From Chitinispirillaceae bacterium (GTDB taxonomy: Bacteria > Fibrobacterota > Chitinivibrionia > Chitinivibrionales > Chitinispirillaceae), in contig JAFGIN010000038.1 of the NCBI GenBank assembly GCA_016929595.1, forward strand, positions 1 through 61,585: a stretch of DNA of 61,585 nucleotides, read 5' to 3'. Shown piece after piece: positions 17,597 through 25,630 of the stretch. The translations under genes and the position numbers were made by a program. The first letter of the stretch is position 1, and every line of letters begins with the position of its first letter. Under the pieces are notes generated by a model, which was given only the letters and a program-made list of their open reading frames with translations, was not told where the DNA came from and did no database searches.

Positions 17597-17614
17597 TTTA
17601 TATCGCAATATAAA
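17597..17614. promoter_or_regulatory. Candidate operator palindrome before the xylose regulator
   Basis: TTTATATCGCAATATAAA is a perfect inverted repeat with 7-bp arms and a 4-bp spacer, 24 bp upstream of the regulator's start and about 120 bp before xylB. The surrounding 150 bp are very AT-rich with a ten-base T-run. Position and symmetry suit binding by the divergent regulator, but no second copy was found in the window. Confidence 0.4.
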
Positions 17615-17735
17615 ACTATATTAATTTTTTACCATATATACAATTTTTTTTTTGGTATATTTTTACTTCATACATTTTTTCATAACACTTTTTACTGGTG
17701 CCATATTCACACCTGAAAGTTGAGAGTAGTACAAC

Positions 17736-19265
17736 ATGGGTATTGAAGGTTATTTATTGGGATACGATATTGGCAGTTCCTCAGTCAAAGCTTCCATACT
17801 CGAAGTTTCGACGGGAAGAGTTGTTGCATCTGCAACATCACCTGATTCAACCGAGCTTGAGATAATTGCATCACAAGCGGGTTGGGCAGAACAGCACCCC
17901 GAAACCTGGTGGAGTCACATACAGGCAGCAACAGGACAATTAAAGGCAACTGCGAAAATTAATATGCATGATATTAAAGCAGTTGGTATCTCCTATCAGA
18001 TGCATGGACTGGTTATACTCGACAAAGATCTGCAGCCTCTTTATAACTCGATTATCTGGTGTGACAGTCGTGCAGTCCAGATCGGTCAGAAGGCGCTTGC
18101 CGAACTTGGTGAGGGCAAATGTATGGAAAATCTGCTAAACCCGCCTGGTAATTTTACAGCATCAAAACTTAAATGGGTTGTTGAAAACCGTAAAGATCTC
18201 TATTCAAAAGTTAAATATTTCATGCTTCCCGGAGATTACATAGCCCTCAAGCTAACCGGCGTTGTATCAACAACAGCATCGGGGCTTTCAGAAGGTATTC
18301 TCTGGAATTTCAAGGATAATAACAAAGCAGAGTTTCTCCTGAACCATTACGGTATCAACCCCGGGCTTGTACCGGATATAGTTCCGACATTCGGGATTCA
18401 GGGTACTCTGACATCTGCCGCTGCGACACTTTTAGGATTAAAAGAGGGTATTCCAGTATCGTATAGAGCTGGTGATCAACCCAACAATGCACTTTCTCTC
18501 AATGTTCTCGAACCGGGGGAAATCGCTGCAACAGCTGGTACATCCGGGGTAGTATACGGAGTAACGGATAAAACAGCATACGATGTAGCCGGCAGAGTTA
18601 ACACCTTCCTTCATGTTAACAGTACAACAGAAGCACGCCGACTCGGTATTTTATTATGTGTTAATGGTACCGGCATTTTAAATCGCTGGATAAAGAACCT
18701 TCTCGGAAGCTGGAGTGATACTCCGATTTCGTATGGTGCAATGGATAAAGAGGCGCAAAGTGCACCAGCATGCAGTGATGGTCTCAGAATTCTTCCATTT
18801 GGAAATGGTGCAGAAAGGACACTTGGCAACCTGTCAATTAATGCATCGATGCACGGTCTTGACCTTACCCGCCATAACCGTTCACACCTTCTTAGAGCCG
18901 CTCAGGAAGGCATTGTCTTCGCGCTGATGAACGGTATCGATATCATGAGATCGATGGGACTTAACAACAGTGTTATCAGGGCCGGTGATGCGAATATGTT
19001 CAAAAGCAGGCTGTTTGCAGAAACCTTTGCAACTGTCGCCAACAATACCGTCGAGCTTTACAATACAGATGGGGCACAAGGTGCAGCACGCGGTGCTGGT
19101 ATAGGAGCCGGAATTTATAAAAAACCGCAGGAGGCTTTTGAGAGCCTTTCTGTCGTAAAACGTATCGAACCAGACCCCACACTCTCTGCTCAATATGCTG
19201 ATGCTTATGCGCAGTGGATGTCGATCTGCAAGAATCAGATCGAACAGACCAATGGGAAAAAATAA
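17736..19265 (+). CDS. xylB: Xylulokinase
   Basis: Phosphorylates D-xylulose to xylulose 5-phosphate. 509 residues of the FGGY kinase fold: phosphate-binding GYDIGSSSVKASI at the N-terminus, GWAEQHPETWW, the xylulokinase-type SYQMHGLVILD, IIWCDSRA, and C-terminal ATP-site blocks including AGTSGVVYG and DGAQGAARGAGIGAG. It starts the plus-strand xylose unit opposite the double-wHTH regulator, with the isomerase 57 bp downstream. Confidence 0.93.
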   Translation: MGIEGYLLGYDIGSSSVKASILEVSTGRVVASATSPDSTELEIIASQAGWAEQHPETWWSHIQAATGQLKATAKINMHDIKAVGISYQMHGLVILDKDLQPLYNSIIWCDSRAVQIGQKALAELGEGKCMENLLNPPGNFTASKLKWVVENRKDLYSKVKYFMLPGDYIALKLTGVVSTTASGLSEGILWNFKDNNKAEFLLNHYGINPGLVPDIVPTFGIQGTLTSAAATLLGLKEGIPVSYRAGDQPNNALSLNVLEPGEIAATAGTSGVVYGVTDKTAYDVAGRVNTFLHVNSTTEARRLGILLCVNGTGILNRWIKNLLGSWSDTPISYGAMDKEAQSAPACSDGLRILPFGNGAERTLGNLSINASMHGLDLTRHNRSHLLRAAQEGIVFALMNGIDIMRSMGLNNSVIRAGDANMFKSRLFAETFATVANNTVELYNTDGAQGAARGAGIGAGIYKKPQEAFESLSVVKRIEPDPTLSAQYADAYAQWMSICKNQIEQTNGKK

Positions 19266-19322
19266 TTTCTTTAGATGATAATTTTCTTCAACATTAACTT
19301 TTTATAAAGGAGCAGGCCAAAC

Positions 19323-20450
19323 ATGTCTCAAAAATCACTACATAGTATTTGTCGCTGGACTTTCAATGCTGGCAAGGGTGGATTCGTCCCAGGTGATATG
19401 CGTAAAGACTGGAGCGAAATGGATGCCGTAAGATCAATCAAAATAATCAAAGAAAAAATTGCACCTCGTCTTCCAGATAATATTGAACTGGGTTATGAAG
19501 TTCACTACGACAGTGAAATCGATGAAAAATCCGCACCGGCAGTTGCAGATGCACTTATCGATGCAAAGATATCTCTTGCAATGATCACTCCGGGAGCACA
19601 CTCTCATTTTGCATACGGTGGTGTTTGTTCTCTTGACCCTAACGAAATGAACGCAGCACGTGACCTCGGCAATAAAACAGTTGATCTGGCTTATGGCCCT
19701 CTCAAAAAAGCATGGCATAAAACTGTAGTACCCTGTTTTGTGCTCTGGAACGGTTCTTATGGATATGATATTGCATCTGTAGGTATTCGCCAGATGTATC
19801 AGAACCTTAAAGAAAGTATCGCAGGACTCTGCAAATATGAAGAGAAAAAAGGTGGCGAGCTTTACATGGGAGTCGAACCGAAACCAAACGAAGGTCATCC
19901 TGCCATGTTACTGCCAACAGTTGCAAGTGCGATTGTTTTCTGGAATAAACTTCAGGAAGAATTCGGTGTTTCCAAAAAGAAAAAAGGTGTCAATAAAGAG
20001 TTCGGTCATTCAGAAATGATCGGATTGGATATTGTTTATGACACCGTTGAAGAAATTGACAACGATGCACTTGTTCACATGCATCTTAACAGCCAGGGTT
20101 ACAATGATGGAATCATTCTTGGCGGTCCCGGTAAATACGATATCGACCATGGTACCCGCGTAAACGGTATGAATATCGCACTTGCAGGAGTAATCCAGAG
20201 TGCGGGTGGTTACAGCCGCTGGAAGGGTCATGACATGCAGCCTCGCCCATACGATAATGAAGCACAGGCTATCGACCGCGTGATCAGAAGCGTTCTTTCA
20301 TGGGAAGCATGCGATAAAGCTGCAGCCGGCCTCGATGTCAAAAAACTCATGAATTTTCTTGCAAATCGGGAAACTGCAAAAGCTGAAGATATGATGCGTG
20401 CTGCTCTGGTTGATGCACAGAAAGCATTCGATCAGATGTATGTTGGCTGA
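19323..20450 (+). CDS. xylA: Xylose isomerase-like sugar isomerase (divergent)
   Basis: Predicted to convert D-xylose to D-xylulose, the xylB substrate. 375 residues of a TIM barrel in the xylose isomerase superfamily: CRWTFNAGKGGFVP at the start, ITPGAHSHFAYGGVCS, CFVLWNGSYGYDIAS (where classical XylA has LWGGREG), YMGVEPKPNEGHP (metal-site Glu and Lys; classical IEPKPNEP), and a long insertion around GVSKKKKGVNKEFGHSEM. It is shorter than class II XylA (about 440) and unlike class I in several motifs. Context (xylB, regulator) supports the xylose role. AAAGGAG precedes the start and a strong terminator follows. Confidence 0.82.
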   Translation: MSQKSLHSICRWTFNAGKGGFVPGDMRKDWSEMDAVRSIKIIKEKIAPRLPDNIELGYEVHYDSEIDEKSAPAVADALIDAKISLAMITPGAHSHFAYGGVCSLDPNEMNAARDLGNKTVDLAYGPLKKAWHKTVVPCFVLWNGSYGYDIASVGIRQMYQNLKESIAGLCKYEEKKGGELYMGVEPKPNEGHPAMLLPTVASAIVFWNKLQEEFGVSKKKKGVNKEFGHSEMIGLDIVYDTVEEIDNDALVHMHLNSQGYNDGIILGGPGKYDIDHGTRVNGMNIALAGVIQSAGGYSRWKGHDMQPRPYDNEAQAIDRVIRSVLSWEACDKAAAGLDVKKLMNFLANRETAKAEDMMRAALVDAQKAFDQMYVG

Positions 20451-20481
20451 TTTCTGTTCTTTTTAAAAGTCTGATCTTATT

Positions 20482-20522
20482 GCCTGAAATGGAAAACAGA
20501 TTTCCATTTCAGGCTTTTTTTT
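20482..20522 (+). terminator. Rho-independent terminator of the xylose operon
   Basis: GCCTGAAATGGAAA (20482-20495) pairs perfectly with TTTCCATTTCAGGC (20501-20514), 5-nt loop, followed by eight T residues. It begins 32 bp after the xylA stop. Confidence 0.95.
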
Positions 20523-21190
20523 GAGCAAGTACCTGTTCAAAATACGCAAAATTACGCTCATCATGAGCTTATTTAAGAATTGTAACAGATACCATTTAAT
20601 GTATTCGGTGGTCTTTTCTGATCCCCCTTCAATCTTACAGAAAAAAGGCTACATACGGATGACCGCTGACTAAAAATATAATCGCACGACATATTAGAGA
20701 TCAATTTCACTTAAAATCAATAGGTTACATGTCTTTTTGCTGACCAGACTGAAGCGGAAAGTTAAAATGACACCTGCAGGATTATCAAAAAAATGGTAGA
20801 TTGTAGATAGTTCTTTGAAATAACCCGGGTGAGTTTCCAGTAGAAATTGTTCAAATCTTTATTTTTTAACATTCTCTGATATAAGATTGTATCAACTTTT
20901 AAACAAAATTAATCATTAAACATTGTCTCATTATAAAGGTTTTCATATCTTACATAAAGTGAAAATGGTTCAGAAATATTCTGTACAACAACTGATTCTA
21001 CAAGATACGTTTCAAAAGTTCGATATGACGTTATAATTGTTAAATTGTTGGTTCAAGTTTTATTGTATCCATTATGAAAAAAACTAAATATATTTATAAG
21101 GTCTGTAATAATAACTATTGTTAACTACACGATTTTTATTTTATCGATTAAATTCATTTATTAATAATATCCATTAAACGAGGAGGATCA
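20523..21190. other. Long AT-rich leader region before the GH116-like gene
   Basis: About 670 bp without a supported gene. It must contain the promoter of the GH116 operon and ends in GAGGAGG at the start codon. Strongly AT-rich in the last 300 bp. I see no riboswitch fold or clear operator repeat. Confidence 0.4.
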
Positions 21191-23944
21191 ATGAAGCGTC
21201 ATTTTCTAAAATTGGCTGCTACAGGTGCGATACTGAGTGTATTTGCCACCAACCTGTTTGCGGTGCCAGGAACCAGAGGAACACCATTGGGTGGTATGGG
21301 AACCGGATACATCAAATTTGATGCAAAGACGGGAGATTTTGCAACCAGCAGCCGTATTCCTCCATCCGGGAGCGACATGGCGTCTGAATATCCGGTAAGA
21401 ATGTCGACCAGCAGTGGTTTTCATTTTTTTGCAGGTGGAACATCCGTCAAAAAAGCAAAAACAGATAAAGAGGATGCGAAATTACCTTTATATTCAGCTG
21501 AATTCGGAAAGACCAACAATGTTAATTTTTCCATGAAGGCATTTGGTCCCACTGTTCCAGGAGATAAAGATCCGATCTGCAGAACAGCATCTTCTCCGAT
21601 TGCATTTTTCGAATTCACTGTAACGAATGAAGGTTCTTCTGCAACAGATGTCGCAATAGCTCTGGAATTTGCAAACAAATCCACTGGAATTTCAGGTCTT
21701 CTTGGTGGAAAAGAGAGTGGAGTACCGGACGCTGACAACAGAGCTGTTTCTTTTGGAGATGCCAAATTTAATGATGTGACAAGTTACCCGGATAACACTG
21801 GCAATGCCTATCTTATGACCGGGTCAAGCAAAGAAGGCTCTGTTTATAGTGCTGGTGCAATGGGTGATTTTTTGACAACCGGAGTTCTTTCCAATTCTGA
21901 TGGTAACTGTGTTGCTGCAAAGTGCAACCTTGCAGCTGGTGAAACAGTCCGCCTCAAGTTTGTTATTTCCTGGTGGAGAACATTCATTTCAGGATCTGAT
22001 AGGTACAGCAACGGAAAAAATGACGAAGATAATTACTACTACCATAACTTTTACAGCAATTCAAAAGAAGCTGCTAATTACGGTATGGAGAAATTCGATG
22101 AAATAAGAGAAGGTATCAATTCTCTGGTAAATCGGGTTATGATTTCCAATTTCCCTTACTGGTACAAAGACAGACTCCTGAACAACAACTACCCGTTGAT
22201 CCACAATTCTGTATGGACAAAAGATGGAAGAGCAGCCTACTGGGAGGGTCTCTATGGAATTCTTGGTACTATCGACCAGGGACAGCATGCAGCAATCTGG
22301 TATACACATAACTGGCCCCATAACCAGTGGAAAGAAGCAGAATACTGGCTCAGAAATCAGTTCCAATACCCAAATATGTATTCCAGTGAAAAGATTGTTG
22401 GTCAGATTCACCACGACTTCAACATCAGTCCACAACAGGCTTTTATCCCTGCAGATAGTCGTTTTATGTCACCCTGGGATCATTTCGACAGACAGGATTA
22501 TTTCTGGGATCGTGATGCAACCGACTGGTCTGATTTGAACGCAATGCTTATCTTCAAATTTTACGAACTGGTAACCGTAACCGGACATGTCGATTCTCTT
22601 CAAAAGTTTTTTCCCAAACTTCTTTTAACCGCAAACCGTCTGGTTACACAGGCTGAGGAGGCTAATTCATCCATACCTCTTAAAAGCACCTCAAGTTATG
22701 ACAGTGATCACACTTTTGCTTTTGCGGAATATGCCTGTGGAACCGCGATTGTTGCATATAAAGCAATGGAAGAGATGGCAAAACTGGTTGGAGATGAGGC
22801 AACCGCTACGAAATTTCACGACCAGTTTGAAAGAGGAAAAAAAGAATACAAAGAGAAGTTTTTCAATGACAATTTCGGTACTGTCGGTGGACAGGCCAGA
22901 TTGTGGCAGGAAGCTAACGTTGCGGCATACGCCTGGGCAAATTATTTCTGTTTTGAGCCAATAATGGAAAAAGCATTTATTGAAATAGGCTGCAAGAACG
23001 CAAGGGAAATTTATTCGACTCAATCAGATCCGAGAAAGAAACTGGGTGAGTGGCATCTCTATACTTATGACCACCTTGGTGGGGCCCTTACTGCAATCAA
23101 TCAACCTGATGAAGCTCTGGCGATCCACAAGCTCGATCATAAATTGTATTACGATGAAATTCCTCACGTTGTCTTCTGGCAGACACTTTTCAATAATATG
23201 ATCGGTGGTGATGTTTACAGCAGCTATATGACCGCACCAAATGTGTGGAGATCATACTTTCAGTTCATGGGTTACATGCTTGACAAAGCAAATGGGCGTT
23301 TATGGATAAGACCAAAACTACCCTCTGAAATGAACAAAAAAATCATAAATGCAGCACTTCCAAATCCTACAGGATGGGGTACGCTTAACTACGATGAAAG
23401 TAACGCAAGTGAAGTAAAGGTTTTAATCAATTATGAGACGCCTGTTACCGTGAAGGAGATTATTCTCAGTAACCCGTCAAATACACAGGACCCAAAAGTA
23501 TCCCTCAGAAACGACGGGCAGGCCCTTGAAGGTTTCACTGTGTCCCTTGATGACTGGGGTCTTGAAAAAAACATAAGAATCAAACTCAAGGATCCAATCC
23601 AGATCGGACCTAAAGGTCTTCAGATCAATGATAATACATCTGTAAAATACGGACTGAAAAAAGCAGGTAGATCATTATCAATAGCCTCATCTTCAATTCG
23701 TCCCGGAAAACAGATCTCTTTCACTACAGATAAAAAAGGTGAGGTCACAATAGAGTTATACAGTCTCAGTGGTGCTAAAATCGGGACTCTTATGAAGCAG
23801 ATACGTGCAGAAGGAAGCCACTCGTTTGTCTGGGATGGTAAGACACGTGAAGGTAAGAACATCGGTACTGTAATGGGTATGTTACGCCTTAAAACTTCCG
23901 GTGGAACAGTCTGCAAAGTAGTTAACGCAGGAATCAATAACTAG
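21191..23944 (+). CDS. Secreted GH116-like glycoside hydrolase with sorting domain (paralogue 1)
   Basis: 917 residues. Signal peptide 1-24 (cut before VPGTRG), an N-terminal beta domain starting TRGTPLGGMGTGYIKF (the GH116 G-x-P-L-G-G-x-G-x-G signature), an (alpha/alpha)6-type catalytic part (about 330-730) with YWEGLYGILGTIDQGQHAA, GQIHHDFN, SSYDSDHTFAFAEYACG and WANYFCFEP, and a T9SS-like sorting module (about 830-917, IELYSLSGAKIGTLMKQ...SHSFVWDGKT). GH116 includes beta-glucosidases and beta-xylosidases; the specificity cannot be read here, though the xylose locus next door hints at xylan. The catalytic acids are not assigned with certainty. It heads an operon with an outer-membrane protein 34 bp downstream. 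Confidence 0.82.
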   Translation: MKRHFLKLAATGAILSVFATNLFAVPGTRGTPLGGMGTGYIKFDAKTGDFATSSRIPPSGSDMASEYPVRMSTSSGFHFFAGGTSVKKAKTDKEDAKLPLYSAEFGKTNNVNFSMKAFGPTVPGDKDPICRTASSPIAFFEFTVTNEGSSATDVAIALEFANKSTGISGLLGGKESGVPDADNRAVSFGDAKFNDVTSYPDNTGNAYLMTGSSKEGSVYSAGAMGDFLTTGVLSNSDGNCVAAKCNLAAGETVRLKFVISWWRTFISGSDRYSNGKNDEDNYYYHNFYSNSKEAANYGMEKFDEIREGINSLVNRVMISNFPYWYKDRLLNNNYPLIHNSVWTKDGRAAYWEGLYGILGTIDQGQHAAIWYTHNWPHNQWKEAEYWLRNQFQYPNMYSSEKIVGQIHHDFNISPQQAFIPADSRFMSPWDHFDRQDYFWDRDATDWSDLNAMLIFKFYELVTVTGHVDSLQKFFPKLLLTANRLVTQAEEANSSIPLKSTSSYDSDHTFAFAEYACGTAIVAYKAMEEMAKLVGDEATATKFHDQFERGKKEYKEKFFNDNFGTVGGQARLWQEANVAAYAWANYFCFEPIMEKAFIEIGCKNAREIYSTQSDPRKKLGEWHLYTYDHLGGALTAINQPDEALAIHKLDHKLYYDEIPHVVFWQTLFNNMIGGDVYSSYMTAPNVWRSYFQFMGYMLDKANGRLWIRPKLPSEMNKKIINAALPNPTGWGTLNYDESNASEVKVLINYETPVTVKEIILSNPSNTQDPKVSLRNDGQALEGFTVSLDDWGLEKNIRIKLKDPIQIGPKGLQINDNTSVKYGLKKAGRSLSIASSSIRPGKQISFTTDKKGEVTIELYSLSGAKIGTLMKQIRAEGSHSFVWDGKTREGKNIGTVMGMLRLKTSGGTVCKVVNAGINN

Positions 23945-23978
23945 TTTAATAATACTATTTTGAATAAGGAGTTAGTTC

Positions 23979-25280
23979 ATGATTAAAAAATTTACTTTGG
24001 CGGCATCTGTAATGCTCATGGCATGCTGCGCCTTTGCTGATGAATCCGATGAGATTGGTAAAATCAGCTTTTCCGGTGATGGCAATATTATGTTTGGTCA
24101 GGTTGTTAAAGGATATGCGTATGGTAGAAGCGGAGCGAACTCAATAACAAACCACTGGATGAACTTTTACAGTGGAAGACTTAATGCGACATCCCGACCG
24201 ACTGAATGGTTTACCACAAAGTTAAGCCTTGAAGTATCAAGTTCATTTCCAATTATTCGTGAAAGTACCATTATGAAGGAGACGTATAAATTACAATACC
24301 GTCCCTCCATGCCGCAGGCTGTTGGTACTTTCAATTTCAAGTTTGATAATGTGTTCTCATCTCTACTGGCAGAAGCTGGATTGATTGAATACGCTTTTAA
24401 TCCGGAAGTAAAAAACCTCGGTAACTACATGTACCGGTCGGCAGCTTATCCTTTCAATCTGCAAACCAAGCCTGATTACATTTATTCAAATCTGATGGCT
24501 ATAAGAATGGAAGCCGGATTCCTTGATGATCAATTGATGGTTGGATCGATTCTCAACTCTGCTACTCAAAGGTCGCCATTCTTTGATATGAATTTGTCTA
24601 TTTATGCTGGTTATTCTCATCCCGATAAGCTTGTAGAAGCCAAGGCAGGGCTCTGTTTTGATCGTTTTATACCGATTAACGACAGTTTAACAAAAAGTAT
24701 AGCCATGCGTTCCATACTTGGTGATTCAACATTGACATTACAGGGGCAGAAACTCCATGCATATGTCTCATTTGATCCTAAAAAATTATTTGGCGACATT
24801 GATCTGTTCGGTAAAGAGGATCTTAAAATTTATGCGGAAGGTGCTATCGTTGGTTTCAAAGATCCCGACTATTACGCTAACGATACAGTGATAGTTCCCT
24901 CTCTGGCTAACAGAATTCCTCTTATGCTTGGTATCAATATTCCGACATTCAAGATTCTTGACCTGTTTAACTTTGAGGTGGAATATTGCAAATACCCCTA
25001 TGCTAATGACTGGTGGGGATACAGTCAAGCTCAGCCTCCAACACCAAAACCATTCTACCCTTCAGAAGAAAAATGGCGTAAAATTTACCGTGATGACGAT
25101 AATTGGAAATGGTCTCTGTACATCAAAAAGAGTATAAGCAAGTTCGATATTATTGCCTTGTTTGCTAACGACCACGTGATTTATGAGACATACAGTGCGG
25201 AATCTCATCAATATACGGAACAGTCGTTGAGAAAGAGCACCAACTGGCACTGGTTTATCAAACTGCAATATCACCTCTAA
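23979..25280 (+). CDS. Outer-membrane beta-barrel-like protein between the GH116 paralogues
   Basis: 433 residues with a signal peptide (MIKKFTLAASVMLMACCAFA) followed by amphipathic beta-strands with aromatic girdles and a C-terminal strand ending in KLQYHL, as for outer-membrane barrels. No named family is recognised. It lies 34 bp after the first GH116-like gene (AAGGAG upstream) and before a strong hairpin, so the two are co-transcribed. It may serve passage or anchoring of glycans or enzymes (inference). The cysteines in the signal are not followed by a proper lipobox acceptor. Confidence 0.7.
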   Translation: MIKKFTLAASVMLMACCAFADESDEIGKISFSGDGNIMFGQVVKGYAYGRSGANSITNHWMNFYSGRLNATSRPTEWFTTKLSLEVSSSFPIIRESTIMKETYKLQYRPSMPQAVGTFNFKFDNVFSSLLAEAGLIEYAFNPEVKNLGNYMYRSAAYPFNLQTKPDYIYSNLMAIRMEAGFLDDQLMVGSILNSATQRSPFFDMNLSIYAGYSHPDKLVEAKAGLCFDRFIPINDSLTKSIAMRSILGDSTLTLQGQKLHAYVSFDPKKLFGDIDLFGKEDLKIYAEGAIVGFKDPDYYANDTVIVPSLANRIPLMLGINIPTFKILDLFNFEVEYCKYPYANDWWGYSQAQPPTPKPFYPSEEKWRKIYRDDDNWKWSLYIKKSISKFDIIALFANDHVIYETYSAESHQYTEQSLRKSTNWHWFIKLQYHL

Positions 25281-25310
25281 CGACTTACCAAAGTGTAATT
25301 TAACGTTACA

Positions 25311-25342
25311 GATGCCTTGCCTTACAATTAAGGCAAGGCATC
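25311..25342 (+). terminator. Perfect hairpin after the GH116-OMP pair
   Basis: GATGCCTTGCCTTA (25311-25324) and its exact complement (25329-25342) form a 14-bp stem with a 4-nt CAAT loop, 30 bp beyond the OMP stop. There is no T-run, so it may be a terminator of weak type or an mRNA 3'-end stabiliser. Confidence 0.65.
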
Positions 25343-25630
25343 ATCTATAACCATAACCTCCTAAACTGTATTGTCCCACGAAAATGTCTACAGATAACTC
25401 AGCTATCGTTCACTCCAAACACTTACTTCAAGATACATTAATATATCAACACTACAAATCAAAACACTCAATTTAATTGCCTTAAAGTACCGTTTCTCTT
25501 ATCTTATCAGCATATACAGGATTATTGAATATTTAAAGTCACATATAATTCTCTCTTAATTTATATTATTTAAACGATCACATATTCTTACCTTAGAGGG
25601 TATTTTTTGACTTTAAATTGGGGGAATGTC
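25343..25630. other. AT-rich region before the second GH116-like gene
   Basis: About 290 bp, strongly AT-rich, presumably holding the promoter of the second GH116-like gene. GGGGGA lies a few bases before the ATG at 25631. Nothing else is recognised. Confidence 0.35.

Noticed and set aside
21191-23944. GH52 beta-xylosidase assignment
   Set aside because: The TRGTPLGGMGTG start and the YD...KAMEEMA blocks fit GH116 better; GH52 signature sequence is not seen.
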